A DNA stretch of 64,000 nucleotides from Clostridia bacterium (lineage in GTDB: Bacteria; Bacillota; Clostridia; Christensenellales; DTU072): positions 90,890 to 154,889 of the forward strand of contig JAFQOO010000009.1 of assembly GCA_017403145.1 (NCBI GenBank). The letters are read 5' to 3'. The position numbers were made by a program, and so were the translations under genes. The first letter of the stretch is position 1, and each line of letters opens with the position of its first letter. Below the pieces are notes generated by a model. That model saw nothing but the letters and a program-made list of their open reading frames with translations, made no database searches and had not been told where the DNA came from. Of the stretch, positions 33,077 through 41,446 are shown one piece after another.

Positions 33077-34036
33077 ATGAAAGAAAATCAAAAGATAAGA
33101 CCTCTTGCCATATATCAGCTTTTAAAAAACCACACCGATAGCTCGGTTGCAATCGGTTCTTTCGAGATTGCTCAAACTCTAAATCTAGAGGGCTTACCGA
33201 GTAGCATCAAAGAGGTCAAAGACGACCTCAAGCTACTAAAAGATTGGGGATTTGGCGTCAACGAGGTGCAAGGCGAAGATTTGTACTATCTAAATACTAA
33301 AGTTTTTAGCGATGCCGAGCTTAGAATTATAATCGATGCAATAGAATCTGCGACCTTTATAACCGAGAAGAAAACGATGGAATTGGTTCGCAAGATATCC
33401 CGTCTTGCAGGCGAGAGTAGAGCGCAATCTCTTATAAATAAATCTAGTTTTTCGACCATAAAGCATACTAACGAAAACGTGTTCAATGCGGTTGCGACGT
33501 TGGATAGTTGTATAAGAAGCGGTATGAAGTGCTCTTTCTTATATTTTGACTACGACGTCGAAGGCTCTAGGCTTTATCGCAAGGAACGTCGTCGTTACGT
33601 GGTGAATCCGTTAGCACTAACCTTTTCCGAGGACAAGTATTATCTTCTAGCCTATGGGGACAAGTACGAAAACGTAGCCTCGTATCGTGTTGACCGTATG
33701 GACAAGGTTATGCCAGAAGGGGAAAACGTAACCAAAGCCGAGTGGCTCAAGAATTTTGATTTGAACGCATATAAAAAACAATCTTTTTCTATGTTTAAGG
33801 GGGAAACCAAAGAGGTTTCTCTTGAATGTAAAAACGAGGCGGTTGACGTCGTAATAGATAAGTTTGGAGAAAAGGTCAATATGCTAAAGCTAAACGACGA
33901 CCTTTTCCGTGTAAAAGTTACGGTACAAATTAGCCCCACCTTTTTCGGGTGGTGTGCAACCAGTGGCGGTAGAATAAAAATCGTCGCGCCCGAAGAAGTT
34001 AAACTAGCATACTACGAGCATCTTTCTAAATGCTAA
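33077..34036 (+). CDS. WYL-domain transcriptional regulator
   Basis: A 319-residue protein with a divergent N-terminal helix-turn-helix (residues about 1-70) and a WYL domain (KCSFLYFDYDVEGSRLYRKE, RRYVVNPLALTFSEDKYYLL, YGDKYENVASYRVDRMDKV). The start is the ATG at 33077, two bases past the aroQ stop codon, so it belongs to the aroB-aroQ transcript and may regulate it or the membrane genes that follow. It is only distantly like the WYL protein at 27462. Its ligand is unknown. Confidence 0.88.
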   Translation: MKENQKIRPLAIYQLLKNHTDSSVAIGSFEIAQTLNLEGLPSSIKEVKDDLKLLKDWGFGVNEVQGEDLYYLNTKVFSDAELRIIIDAIESATFITEKKTMELVRKISRLAGESRAQSLINKSSFSTIKHTNENVFNAVATLDSCIRSGMKCSFLYFDYDVEGSRLYRKERRRYVVNPLALTFSEDKYYLLAYGDKYENVASYRVDRMDKVMPEGENVTKAEWLKNFDLNAYKKQSFSMFKGETKEVSLECKNEAVDVVIDKFGEKVNMLKLNDDLFRVKVTVQISPTFFGWCATSGGRIKIVAPEEVKLAYYEHLSKC

Positions 34037-34046
34037 AGGAGTTACA

Positions 34047-35102
34047 ATGAGCCAACAAACGTTAAGTGCAATCGATTATTATAAACAAAGTCCGCGCCCT
34101 AAAAAGAGAAAAATCATTCTTGCTTTGGTGGGTGCCTTGCTTGTTTTGGCAATAGTTCTTTTGATTGCTTCTTATGGTATAATTTATGGTATTACCACGC
34201 ATATAAATAAGCCCGCTGATTATAAAGAAGCTATCGAAAATGGAACTCTCATAAGCGGTAATAAAATACACTTTTTGAATACCGAAAGTAGTGATTGTAT
34301 CATTTTGGAATCCAATGGACATCTTGCAATGATAGATTGCGCCGAAGATAATGATAATCCTCGTGGATTTGAGGAATTGGAGCTCAAAGGATTTGAGGAC
34401 CGCGTTCTAAAGTACGTTAAGGATAACTTTGCCGACGAAAATGGTAAGGTGCACTTCGATTTTATACTTGGTACACACTCACATTCCGACCATATAGGTG
34501 GTTTTGATACGTTGCTTGCAGATGAAGATATCACCGTTGGAAAGGCATATCTAAAACGTTATCAACCCTATTACATAAAGGAACAAGAGGTGGTTGAGTG
34601 GGATAACGAGGAGGTCTATAACCAAATGGTCGAAGCTATAAATGCAAGAGGAATACCGCTTATACAAAATATTCCCACGGAATCATTTATGCACGGTACC
34701 TTTAAACTTAGATTTTTAAATACCGAGGAACCTAAGGAAACCGATTTGGGTGAAAACGAAAACGCTGTAGCATTATACGTTGAAGACGGTGATAAAAAAA
34801 TACTTTTAATGGCTGACGTTAATTATCTTGACGGAGACGAGCAAGCTATCAGTAAAGAAATCGGCAAGGTCGATTTTGTAAAACTAGGACATCACGGATA
34901 CGGATATTCATCGGGCACACCCTTCCTTACCCGCACTCAACCCAAAATTGCGATATACACCAATTATAGGAATAACGCTACCATCACGGTAAGGATGCGT
35001 GTAACTCTAAATAGTAGAAGCTCTCAATATGCTACAGCCGATTATAATGGTATAGTTGCGGTTATAGGTGAAGAAATAAAGCTCTACTCCAATATCCACT
35101 AA
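34047..35102 (+). CDS. Membrane-anchored metallo-beta-lactamase-fold hydrolase
   Basis: A 351-residue protein. A basic N-terminus and one membrane helix (about residues 25-50, IILALVGALLVLAIVLLIAS) anchor an external domain. The MBL metal-binding motif THSHSDHIGGFD is near residue 148; the later MADVNYLDGD and KLGHHGYG supply the distal metal ligands. The arrangement resembles the ComEC C-terminal MBL domain and its free relatives, some of which cleave nucleic acids or teichoic-acid precursors. The substrate is not evident. SD AAAGGAG precedes the ATG; the gene is 10 bases behind the WYL regulator. Confidence 0.82.
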   Translation: MSQQTLSAIDYYKQSPRPKKRKIILALVGALLVLAIVLLIASYGIIYGITTHINKPADYKEAIENGTLISGNKIHFLNTESSDCIILESNGHLAMIDCAEDNDNPRGFEELELKGFEDRVLKYVKDNFADENGKVHFDFILGTHSHSDHIGGFDTLLADEDITVGKAYLKRYQPYYIKEQEVVEWDNEEVYNQMVEAINARGIPLIQNIPTESFMHGTFKLRFLNTEEPKETDLGENENAVALYVEDGDKKILLMADVNYLDGDEQAISKEIGKVDFVKLGHHGYGYSSGTPFLTRTQPKIAIYTNYRNNATITVRMRVTLNSRSSQYATADYNGIVAVIGEEIKLYSNIH

Positions 35103-35128
35103 TTTATAAACTTGCAAGCGAGGTAAAA

Positions 35129-35605
35129 ATGAAAATACTATTCGTATGTAGCTCCAACGTGTGTAGAAGCCCATATTGCGAATTCCATTTTAAAAGATAT
35201 ATGGAAGAATATCCTGCGCTCAAAAATATTGTTAGCGAGTGCAATTCGGGAGCGGTATTTAATAGGTCCAAGGCTTTGCATAGTAAGGCGAGAAAGGCTC
35301 TTTTAGCGGAAGGCTTTGATAACGCCGTTTTAGACGGACATAAACCTCGTTTTATAAAGGATAATTTAACGTTGTTTTTAGAAAGCGACGTTATAATAGG
35401 TATGACTCGTTGGCACAAGTGGTGCTTGCCTAAAGAGTTGCGCTCGAAATACGTTAATCTTAGCGAGGTTGCGGGAGAAAAATACAAGGCTATTCCGGAC
35501 CCATTCCTTGCTGTTAACCAAACGGAATATAACAAAGTTATGGCAGTAGTTGGCGATTACGTTAAAAAGTATGCGCTTAGATTGCTTGGAGAAAATGATG
35601 GATAA
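35129..35605 (+). CDS. Low-molecular-weight phosphatase family protein
   Basis: A 158-residue protein with the LMW-PTP P-loop VCSSNVCRSP at residues 6-15 (C-x5-R) and a DPF acid near residue 128 (IPDPFLAV). It has the fold length of LMW tyrosine phosphatases. The family also includes arsenate reductases, but the extra arsenate-reductase cysteines are not seen. It may act on a phosphotyrosine or phosphoarginine protein. SD GAGG lies upstream. It overlaps the following gene by a few bases. Confidence 0.85.
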   Translation: MKILFVCSSNVCRSPYCEFHFKRYMEEYPALKNIVSECNSGAVFNRSKALHSKARKALLAEGFDNAVLDGHKPRFIKDNLTLFLESDVIIGMTRWHKWCLPKELRSKYVNLSEVAGEKYKAIPDPFLAVNQTEYNKVMAVVGDYVKKYALRLLGENDG

Positions 35606-36134
35606 GCAAGAGTACAAAATAGATTTAATCGAAGAAGAAAAGGAAGAAAGGGTGGTGAGAGCTAGTATTGAAGAGCTCCCTGCTGGGGATAAAACCAACT
35701 TTGATTGCCAAGAAATAAGGGAAGAAAATAGCGGAGAAATAGAAGAAGACAAAAGAATTTCTTCAGGGAATATCAAAGCTAACCTAACTCCCAAAAAGCC
35801 TATTAAAGAAATGGTCTATGGCTCAATATTCGTGGCTTTGGCTATCGGTTCTTTGCTTATAGGGTTCCTAATAAAGGGGTATCAAGTAGCAGGCATCATT
35901 TGTTTTATACTTGCAGGAATGGCAGGTTCAACTATGTTTAAAACCATTATGGATGCTAAAAAGATACAATCGCTCCTTGACGAAGGTAAGTGCAAAACTA
36001 TTGACGAGTTAATGGTAGAGTTAAAGAGAAAAAAGAAGTACGACTTTTTGCGTAACCTCGGCGGTATGATAAGAGCCGGTTACGTTGTTGGATACGAAGT
36101 AATAAACGATAACGAAATTCGCAAAGTCAATTAG
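35598..36134 (+). CDS. Hypothetical two-helix membrane protein
   Basis: A 178-residue protein that I cannot assign. Residues 1-72 are acidic and probably disordered (DLIEEEKEERVVRASIEEL). Two membrane helices follow (about 75-100, MVYGSIFVALAIGSLLIGFL; 102-120, VAGIICFILAGMAGSTMF). A basic C-terminal part includes TIDELMVELKRKKKYDFLRN. The ATG at 35598 is preferred over 35595 for spacing from GGAG. It ends the aroB-to-phosphatase cluster, before a terminator. Confidence 0.6.
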   Translation: MDKQEYKIDLIEEEKEERVVRASIEELPAGDKTNFDCQEIREENSGEIEEDKRISSGNIKANLTPKKPIKEMVYGSIFVALAIGSLLIGFLIKGYQVAGIICFILAGMAGSTMFKTIMDAKKIQSLLDEGKCKTIDELMVELKRKKKYDFLRNLGGMIRAGYVVGYEVINDNEIRKVN

Positions 36135-36148
36135 GTTAATTAGAAATT

Positions 36149-36173
36149 TAAGCACTCCTAGAGTGCTTATTTT
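36149..36173 (+). terminator. Terminator of the second aro cluster
   Basis: TAAGCACTC (36149-36157) pairs with GAGTGCTTA (36161-36169), loop CTA, then TTTTTT. Confidence 0.88.
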
Positions 36174-36284
36174 TTATCATAGTAGGTAAAAAATAGGCAA
36201 AAAATATTTTTAATAATATTTAATCACTATCTAAAAAATATTAAATTATGTTATATTAAAGACATCAAATTTTCGGAGCACGAA

Positions 36285-37697
36285 ATGAATACTAAATTTT
36301 GGACTAAAAAGAATATTATAATCACTATAATAGTAGCAATAGTTATTCTTGCGCTAGTAGCCGCAATAGTAGTTATTTCTCTAGAAAATAAGGAAGTACA
36401 AACCGCAGAAGCATCGGTTACTCGCGGTTCACTTTCTACTTCTATAAATGCGAGCGGTGTTGTTGCAAGTGTGGGTATAAACAACTTTGTACCTTTGTTT
36501 GCTTGCGTTAACGACGTAACCGATATCGATTCTATAACGGAATATGCTGGAGACGACTTTAATTGGACCTATGCTTTTATAAACTCTAACACAGCACCGG
36601 TCGTTTACGAAATTACATATATAAATCCCGATTTTAAGGACGTTAAAAACGTGATGCTTACGACCGACGAAGAACAAGTGATTATGGAGGTTATGCCTTA
36701 CTTTATCGATTGGTCAAAATTGGAAGAAGCAAAAGACGATGCTATATTGGAAGGTAAATTGAGTGCAGGTTCAACCACTTCCGATTTTATCTTTATGCTC
36801 TTGATGACTAATAAGGATAATCCCTTTGATATACCTAGCGAATATCTAAAGTTATCTACAAATGCTAACGATAAAGTTACCATCACGACCGATTATATTA
36901 AAGAAATAATAGAAAAAGCAACCGTTTTGGAAGAAAGTACTGCTATGGAATATACGATATCCAATCTTACTTTAGAAGAGGGCGATGCTATTACTATCGA
37001 CCAAAAGCTATTTAAGATTGCGGTTTCGCAACTATACACTTCCTTTACCGTTACCGAGTATGACGTGGCTGAAATTGATTCCAAGTTGCGCGCCGGCAAT
37101 AAGGTTTATGCAGGTGTAACTATTAACGCGCTAGGCGGAAGAAAGGTAGTAGCCGATATCCAAGAAATCGTTATGGGTAGCTATAGTTCGGGTATCGCAT
37201 ATTATGCAGTAAAGGCAAAAATCGTTTTTGGTATAGAAGACGTTCTTGATTTAACGAAGGAAGAGAATTTGCATTCTAGAGCCGCTCAAGTAGCTAAGAA
37301 GAAGGGTGAGATTAGTATGAAATATGCTTCTTACACTTATTATGACGAAAATCTAACACCCGAAAAGGTGGAAGCTCTTGGTGTAGACGTTACCGACTTG
37401 GTTGAACGTGAAGAGGTACTAGAAAACTATTCGGTAGCGGTTAGAGTACAAAAGACAGCGGTAATTGATAAACTGATTATTCCTACCAAGTGTATTTTCT
37501 ACGACGATGCAAAGAATCCTTACGTTTTGGTAAAACGCGATAACAAGGAAGCTAGAGTATACGTTAAAGTACTACTTTCCACCGGTTCGGAAGCAGCGGT
37601 TGAGGTAAAAGAGTCCAAAGATGAGGAAGCTCTCGTTGCAGGCGACAAGATAGTTTATAAAGCCGAGTCATCACTAATCAGTTCAATATTAGGATAG
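36285..37697 (+). CDS. MacA-like adaptor protein (divergent)
   Basis: A 470-residue protein anchored by one N-terminal helix (residues about 10-33, IIITIIVAIVILALVAAIVV). The segment ASVTRGSLSTSINASGVVAS is the usual beginning of HlyD/MacA adaptor proteins. A beta-barrel-like C-terminal half ends with the RVQKTAVIDKLIIPTKCIFY and YVLVKRDNKEARVYVKVLL stretches seen in MacA/YknX. The region between about 60 and 200, where the coiled coil normally lies, is replaced by an unrecognised domain. The MacB-type ATPase and permease follow immediately, so it is their adaptor. SD CGGAG precedes the ATG. Confidence 0.75.
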   Translation: MNTKFWTKKNIIITIIVAIVILALVAAIVVISLENKEVQTAEASVTRGSLSTSINASGVVASVGINNFVPLFACVNDVTDIDSITEYAGDDFNWTYAFINSNTAPVVYEITYINPDFKDVKNVMLTTDEEQVIMEVMPYFIDWSKLEEAKDDAILEGKLSAGSTTSDFIFMLLMTNKDNPFDIPSEYLKLSTNANDKVTITTDYIKEIIEKATVLEESTAMEYTISNLTLEEGDAITIDQKLFKIAVSQLYTSFTVTEYDVAEIDSKLRAGNKVYAGVTINALGGRKVVADIQEIVMGSYSSGIAYYAVKAKIVFGIEDVLDLTKEENLHSRAAQVAKKKGEISMKYASYTYYDENLTPEKVEALGVDVTDLVEREEVLENYSVAVRVQKTAVIDKLIIPTKCIFYDDAKNPYVLVKRDNKEARVYVKVLLSTGSEAAVEVKESKDEEALVAGDKIVYKAESSLISSILG

Positions 37698-37699
37698 TT

Positions 37700-38485
37700 A
37701 TGTTTAATAATCGTAGAGTTATCCTTTCTATGAAAGGAATAAATAAATCGTACCCGATGGGGGAAAGCGAATTGCAGGTACTTTTCGACGTTGATTTCAA
37801 GGTATATCAACGCGAATTTGTTGCTGTACTTGGACCATCGGGAAGCGGAAAGAGTACTCTTATGAATATCATAGGTTGTCTTGACGTTGCATCGAGCGGT
37901 AATTACGTTCTAAACGGTAGGGATATTAGCAAATTGAAGGACAAAGAATTGGCGGCGGTTAGAAATCGCGATATAGGTTTCGTGTTCCAAAATTTCCAAC
38001 TTTTAAATAGAATGAGTGCCCTCGATAACGTTGTTTTACCGCTGATATACGCAAGGGTGCCGGGGAAGGAAAGAAAGCAAAGAGCTATGGTTTTACTAAA
38101 TAAAGTAGGACTCGGCGATAAAATGCTCAATAAACCCAAGCAACTATCGGGCGGACAGCAACAACGCGTGGCTATTGCGCGCGCAATGGTAACAGACCCC
38201 TCTATTATCCTTGCAGACGAGCCCACGGGCGCGCTTGACCAAGCAACGGGCGCTCAAATAATGGAGTTGTTTAAAGAGTTGAATAGAGAAGGCAAAACCA
38301 TAATAATGATAACGCACGACCCTAAAATTGCACGTCAAGCAGGGCGCGTAGTTCATATTTTGGATGGTAGAATTTATACCCAAGAGGAATACGACGCTAA
38401 ATATAACGAAGAGGGACTGGTTCGCGAAGAGGAGCAATCGGAGATTACCGCACGCAATCGTAGAAGGAGGCTTATGAATGTTTAA
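37700..38485 (+). CDS. MacB-type ABC transporter ATP-binding protein
   Basis: A 261-residue ATPase. Walker [11 protein letters not shown]-loop FQNFQLL, signature [14 protein letters not shown], Walker [13 protein letters not shown] and the switch His ITHDP are intact. The MacB/LolD subfamily is clear from [14 protein letters not shown] and the short C-terminal tail. It powers the permease encoded next, with which it overlaps by 8 bases. MacAB-like systems in Gram-positive bacteria export peptides, antimicrobial compounds or signal molecules; the substrate here is unknown. Confidence 0.93.
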   Translation: MFNNRRVILSMKGINKSYPMGESELQVLFDVDFKVYQREFVAVLGPSGSGKSTLMNIIGCLDVASSGNYVLNGRDISKLKDKELAAVRNRDIGFVFQNFQLLNRMSALDNVVLPLIYARVPGKERKQRAMVLLNKVGLGDKMLNKPKQLSGGQQQRVAIARAMVTDPSIILADEPTGALDQATGAQIMELFKELNREGKTIIMITHDPKIARQAGRVVHILDGRIYTQEEYDAKYNEEGLVREEEQSEITARNRRRRLMNV

Positions 38486-39674
38486 AGATATCATTAAAAT
38501 GAGCTTCAAAAACCTCCTTATGAATAAGATGAGGACTTTCCTTACAACGTTGGGTATCATTATAGGTATAACCTCTATAATTGCACTAATCACAATAGGA
38601 CAAGGTGTAACGAGCTCGGTAATAGAACAGCTATCTGGTTTAGGTGGTAATAGGATTACGGTTGAAATAACCAATACCAACGTGAGAAAGGGCTTTACCG
38701 ATGCGGAAATGGAGTCATTCCTAGAAATAGATGGAATAGACGGTGTTTCTCCAACGGTAAGAAAAAACTTGGTATACACGTTGGTCCCCGGCGAAACAAA
38801 GTCAAATTATAATTACGTATATCAATCGGCTACCAGAGTAATGGGTGTCAATAACTATTATTTCGAGCTGGTAGCGAACGATACTATCCAAGCAGGTCGT
38901 TCCATAAACGACGACGATATCAATAATGCTACCCACGTTTGCGTGCTAGGATATGGCATTTGGAAAAACCTATACGGTAATTATAATCCCGTGGGCGAAA
39001 CTATAAAAATTCTTAATATGGATTTCGTTATAGTGGGAATAATGAACGAATTGGTAGGACTCGATACCGCCGGTAACTACTCTTTGATTGTTCCTTATAC
39101 AACCGCGATGCGTGATTTGCAAATGGGTTTAGTTAAAACCTTTGATGCAGTGTTGGGCGATAGTGGAGATATGGGTATCGTTGTATCACAAATGGAAGAT
39201 AGATGTGCCGAAATTTTGGGAACGACGAGTGGATATAGCGTAATAAACCAACAAGAAGTTATGGATATAGTAGTAACTATTACCGACTTGATTTTGGGTA
39301 TGCTAGGCGGTATAGCCGCTATTGCATTATTAGTTGGCGGTATAGGAATTATGAATATGATGCTGGTTTCCGTTACCGAAAGGACTATGGAAATTGGATT
39401 AAGAAAGGCACTTGGAGCAAAACCTTCAACTATATTGGTGCAATTTTTGGTTGAAGCAGTTATAATAAGTATGTTAGGTGGTGTGCTTGGGGTAGCGCTT
39501 GGCGCAACTATTGCCTACGTAGCATCCATACTAATAGGATACAAATTCACTTTCCAAGCAACGACCGTACTACTTGCAGTAGGCTTCTCGGTTACGGTTG
39601 GACTTATATTCGGTATATTACCCGCTAGAAAGGCGGCAAAACTTAATCCTATAGACGCATTGCGCGCACAATAA
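38478..39674 (+). CDS. MacB-type ABC transporter permease
   Basis: A 398-residue permease with the MacB_PCD/FtsX layout: one N-terminal helix (NKMRTFLTTLGIIIGITSII), a large extracellular periplasmic-core-like domain (about residues 45-270), and three C-terminal helices (LLVGGIGIMNMMLVSVTERT, EAVIISMLGGVLGVALGA, FSVTVGLIFGILPARKAAKL). The ERTMEIGLRKALGAK coupling motif that contacts the ATPase is present. It is the third gene of the adaptor-ATPase-permease set. Confidence 0.92.
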   Translation: MFKDIIKMSFKNLLMNKMRTFLTTLGIIIGITSIIALITIGQGVTSSVIEQLSGLGGNRITVEITNTNVRKGFTDAEMESFLEIDGIDGVSPTVRKNLVYTLVPGETKSNYNYVYQSATRVMGVNNYYFELVANDTIQAGRSINDDDINNATHVCVLGYGIWKNLYGNYNPVGETIKILNMDFVIVGIMNELVGLDTAGNYSLIVPYTTAMRDLQMGLVKTFDAVLGDSGDMGIVVSQMEDRCAEILGTTSGYSVINQQEVMDIVVTITDLILGMLGGIAAIALLVGGIGIMNMMLVSVTERTMEIGLRKALGAKPSTILVQFLVEAVIISMLGGVLGVALGATIAYVASILIGYKFTFQATTVLLAVGFSVTVGLIFGILPARKAAKLNPIDALRAQ

Positions 39675-39692
39675 AAGAAAAAGGGAAAAATT

Positions 39693-40616
39693 ATGGAATA
39701 CGATAAACATTCAAAAATAGCAATACTAATCGACGCTGAAAACGTATCATACAAGAATGCCCGTCAAATTATTGACACAATGGAACAAAAGGGCAAAATA
39801 CTCGTTAAAATGGTAGTAGCCGATTGGACCAAGATAACAGGCTCGCAAACCAAGACTAACGGCAAATACGTTTATCGCACAAAACAAATAGAGGGCTGGC
39901 GCAACGAAGCAAGTAGGCACTCTATGACGGCAGTACAGCAATTTAGCTACGTAGTAGGTAAGAATACTTCGGACATAGCTCTAACTATCCAAGCAATGAA
40001 AATCTTGTACGAAAAGCCCTACGTAACGACCTTCTGTTTGGTTTCTAACGATTCCGATTTCACCCGTCTAGCACAAGAACTTCGCGAGCAAAATAAAGAA
40101 GTTATAGGTATGGGCGAGAGGAGTAGGGCGATACAAGAATTCGTTAACGCATTTTCCGAATTTGTATATCTTGGCGAAAGTATAGAAGAAGAAACCCAAG
40201 ATATCATTGAGGAAATCAAGGAAGAAGTTAAGGAAGAGGTTAAGGAAGTTAAGGCTACTAAAATTGACAAAAAGGATACCTCTAAGGCAAACAAGAGCAC
40301 AAAAAACAAAAAGAATGGAACCAAGAACAACACACCTAAAAAGCCTGTTTGCATACTAGAGGAAGAAAAGCTTTCCGCACTTAAAAATATTATTGAAAAC
40401 GACATTGAGTCCTCCGAAGAAGGCGTCGCATACTATAGCAATATAGGTAGTCGTATGAAACGTCAATTTGCAGACTTTATTCCCGAAAACTACGATTCAA
40501 AAAATATTTCTCAGCTTATGGCAAAGTTGTTACCCTTCTTACCCGAATACGTAGAACACAAAGAACCCATACCCAATAACCCCAACGGATATTGGTATAT
40601 GTTAAAAAAGAAATAG
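39693..40616 (+). CDS. NYN-domain protein with OST-HTH/LOTUS-like C-terminus
   Basis: A 307-residue protein. Residues about 8-150 form a NYN (LabA/DUF88) PIN-like domain: IAILIDAENVSYKNARQII, the acidic residues of KNTSDIALTIQAMKIL, and FCLVSNDSDFTRLAQELREQ. A Glu/Lys-rich linker (about 160-215) leads to a C-terminal domain (about 225-305) with the OST-HTH pattern ending VEHKEPIPNNPNGYWYMLKK. The family suggests RNA binding and cleavage; no target is known. It follows the permease by 18 bases, behind its own SD-like AAAGGG, and may be co-transcribed. Confidence 0.85.
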   Translation: MEYDKHSKIAILIDAENVSYKNARQIIDTMEQKGKILVKMVVADWTKITGSQTKTNGKYVYRTKQIEGWRNEASRHSMTAVQQFSYVVGKNTSDIALTIQAMKILYEKPYVTTFCLVSNDSDFTRLAQELREQNKEVIGMGERSRAIQEFVNAFSEFVYLGESIEEETQDIIEEIKEEVKEEVKEVKATKIDKKDTSKANKSTKNKKNGTKNNTPKKPVCILEEEKLSALKNIIENDIESSEEGVAYYSNIGSRMKRQFADFIPENYDSKNISQLMAKLLPFLPEYVEHKEPIPNNPNGYWYMLKKK

Positions 40617-40633
40617 GATATTGGTAATAATAA

Positions 40634-40672
40634 AAACTCCGCTTTTCGTAGGATTAGCGGAGTTTATTTTTT
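40634..40672. terminator. Terminator between NYN gene and doc
   Basis: AAACTCCGCT (40634-40643) pairs with AGCGGAGTTT (40656-40665); T-rich run follows, and an A-rich run serves the opposite strand. Confidence 0.8.
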
Positions 40673-40691
40673 AATAAGCTATAAAACAGAA

Positions 40692-41066
40692 TTATTTGTT
40701 GGTAATAATCCATTCTAATAATTCGTCGTATTTCATAGTTCCCGAAGCAACAGCAAGCCCTACGCGAGCTACGTCGTCTACTGAAGGACGTAACTTTATG
40801 CCATTGACTTCTAGGAAAACCAATAAAACGAACATTCCTATCCTTTTGTTACCATCAACGAATGCGTGGTTGGAAATAAGCGAGTATCCCAAGCGAGCTC
40901 CTTTTTCTTCCTTGGTGGGGTAAAGCTCTTGTCCGTCAAAGGTTTGGAATGCAGAGGCTAGGGCACTATCAAGCAAGGCATAATCGCGTACGCTCGCATC
41001 GCCACCCGTTTCTCTAGTGATAATTTCGTGCAGTAATAAAACTTTTTCTTGACTTAACTTTATCAT
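40692..41066 (-). CDS. doc: Doc-family toxin (Fic fold)
   Basis: A 124-residue Fic-fold protein with the active-site motif HAFVDGNKRIGM, matching Doc (HxFxDGNKR). Doc phosphorylates elongation factor Tu in the P1 system and arrests translation. The start overlaps the end of the antitoxin gene by 4 bases, the normal antitoxin-first order. The start codon context is MIKLSQEKVLLLHEII. All catalytic residues appear intact. Confidence 0.93.
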   Translation of the reverse strand: MIKLSQEKVLLLHEIITRETGGDASVRDYALLDSALASAFQTFDGQELYPTKEEKGARLGYSLISNHAFVDGNKRIGMFVLLVFLEVNGIKLRPSVDDVARVGLAVASGTMKYDELLEWIITNK

Positions 41067-41305
41067 TTTGCCAATTCCTCAAATGCACTTCTATATTGCT
41101 CTAGCACTCTATTTGCAACGAAGTCTATTTTTTCATCGTCGCTCATTTCGATGGTAACTTCGTTTTCTATATCGATAATCTTGTATTTGGGTTTGTTGTT
41201 TTTGAATATAACAACTTCACCAACTTTATCAACAAGCCTTGCTACTTTAGAAAAGTTTTGGTTTGCTTCCGAAATAGAAACTATTTGATTAGTATTCAGT
41301 TCCAT
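41063..41305 (-). CDS. phd: Phd-family antitoxin
   Basis: An 80-residue protein of the Phd/YefM fold: an N-terminal DNA-binding part (IVSISEANQNFSKVARLVD, VVIFKNNKPKYKIID) and a flexible acidic C-terminal part (SDDEKIDFVANRVLEQYRSA) that should block Doc. I use the ATG at 41305 behind GGAG; a TTG two codons earlier is less likely. Its promoter is TTGAAT-17-TATACT, 31-60 bases upstream. As in other systems, Phd would also repress its own promoter. Confidence 0.9.
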   Translation of the reverse strand: MELNTNQIVSISEANQNFSKVARLVDKVGEVVIFKNNKPKYKIIDIENEVTIEMSDDEKIDFVANRVLEQYRSAFEELAK

Positions 41306-41336
41306 ATTCAATCTCCATTTTTTTGATTATAAATAT

Positions 41337-41365
41337 AGTATAGAATATTTTTAGGATAAATTCAA
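41337..41365 (-). promoter_or_regulatory. Predicted phd-doc promoter
   Basis: Minus strand: TTGAAT (41360-41365), 17-bp spacer, TATACT (41337-41342). Confidence 0.65.
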
Positions 41366-41415
41366 CCTATTATTTGTACAATACAAAAAATATTATTTCT
41401 ATAATAAGAAATAAA

Positions 41416-41440
41416 AAAGATACTCGCTAGGAGTATCTTT
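41416..41440. terminator. Terminator after trpB-like gene
   Basis: AAAGATACTC (41416-41425) pairs with GAGTATCTTT (41431-41440), loop GCTAG; on the minus strand it is just past the stop codon. Confidence 0.8.
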
Positions 41441-41446
41441 ATAACT

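Noticed and set aside
38144..38779. Minus-strand ORF of 211 residues
   Set aside because: It overlaps the intact ABC ATPase and permease genes and has no recognisable domain.
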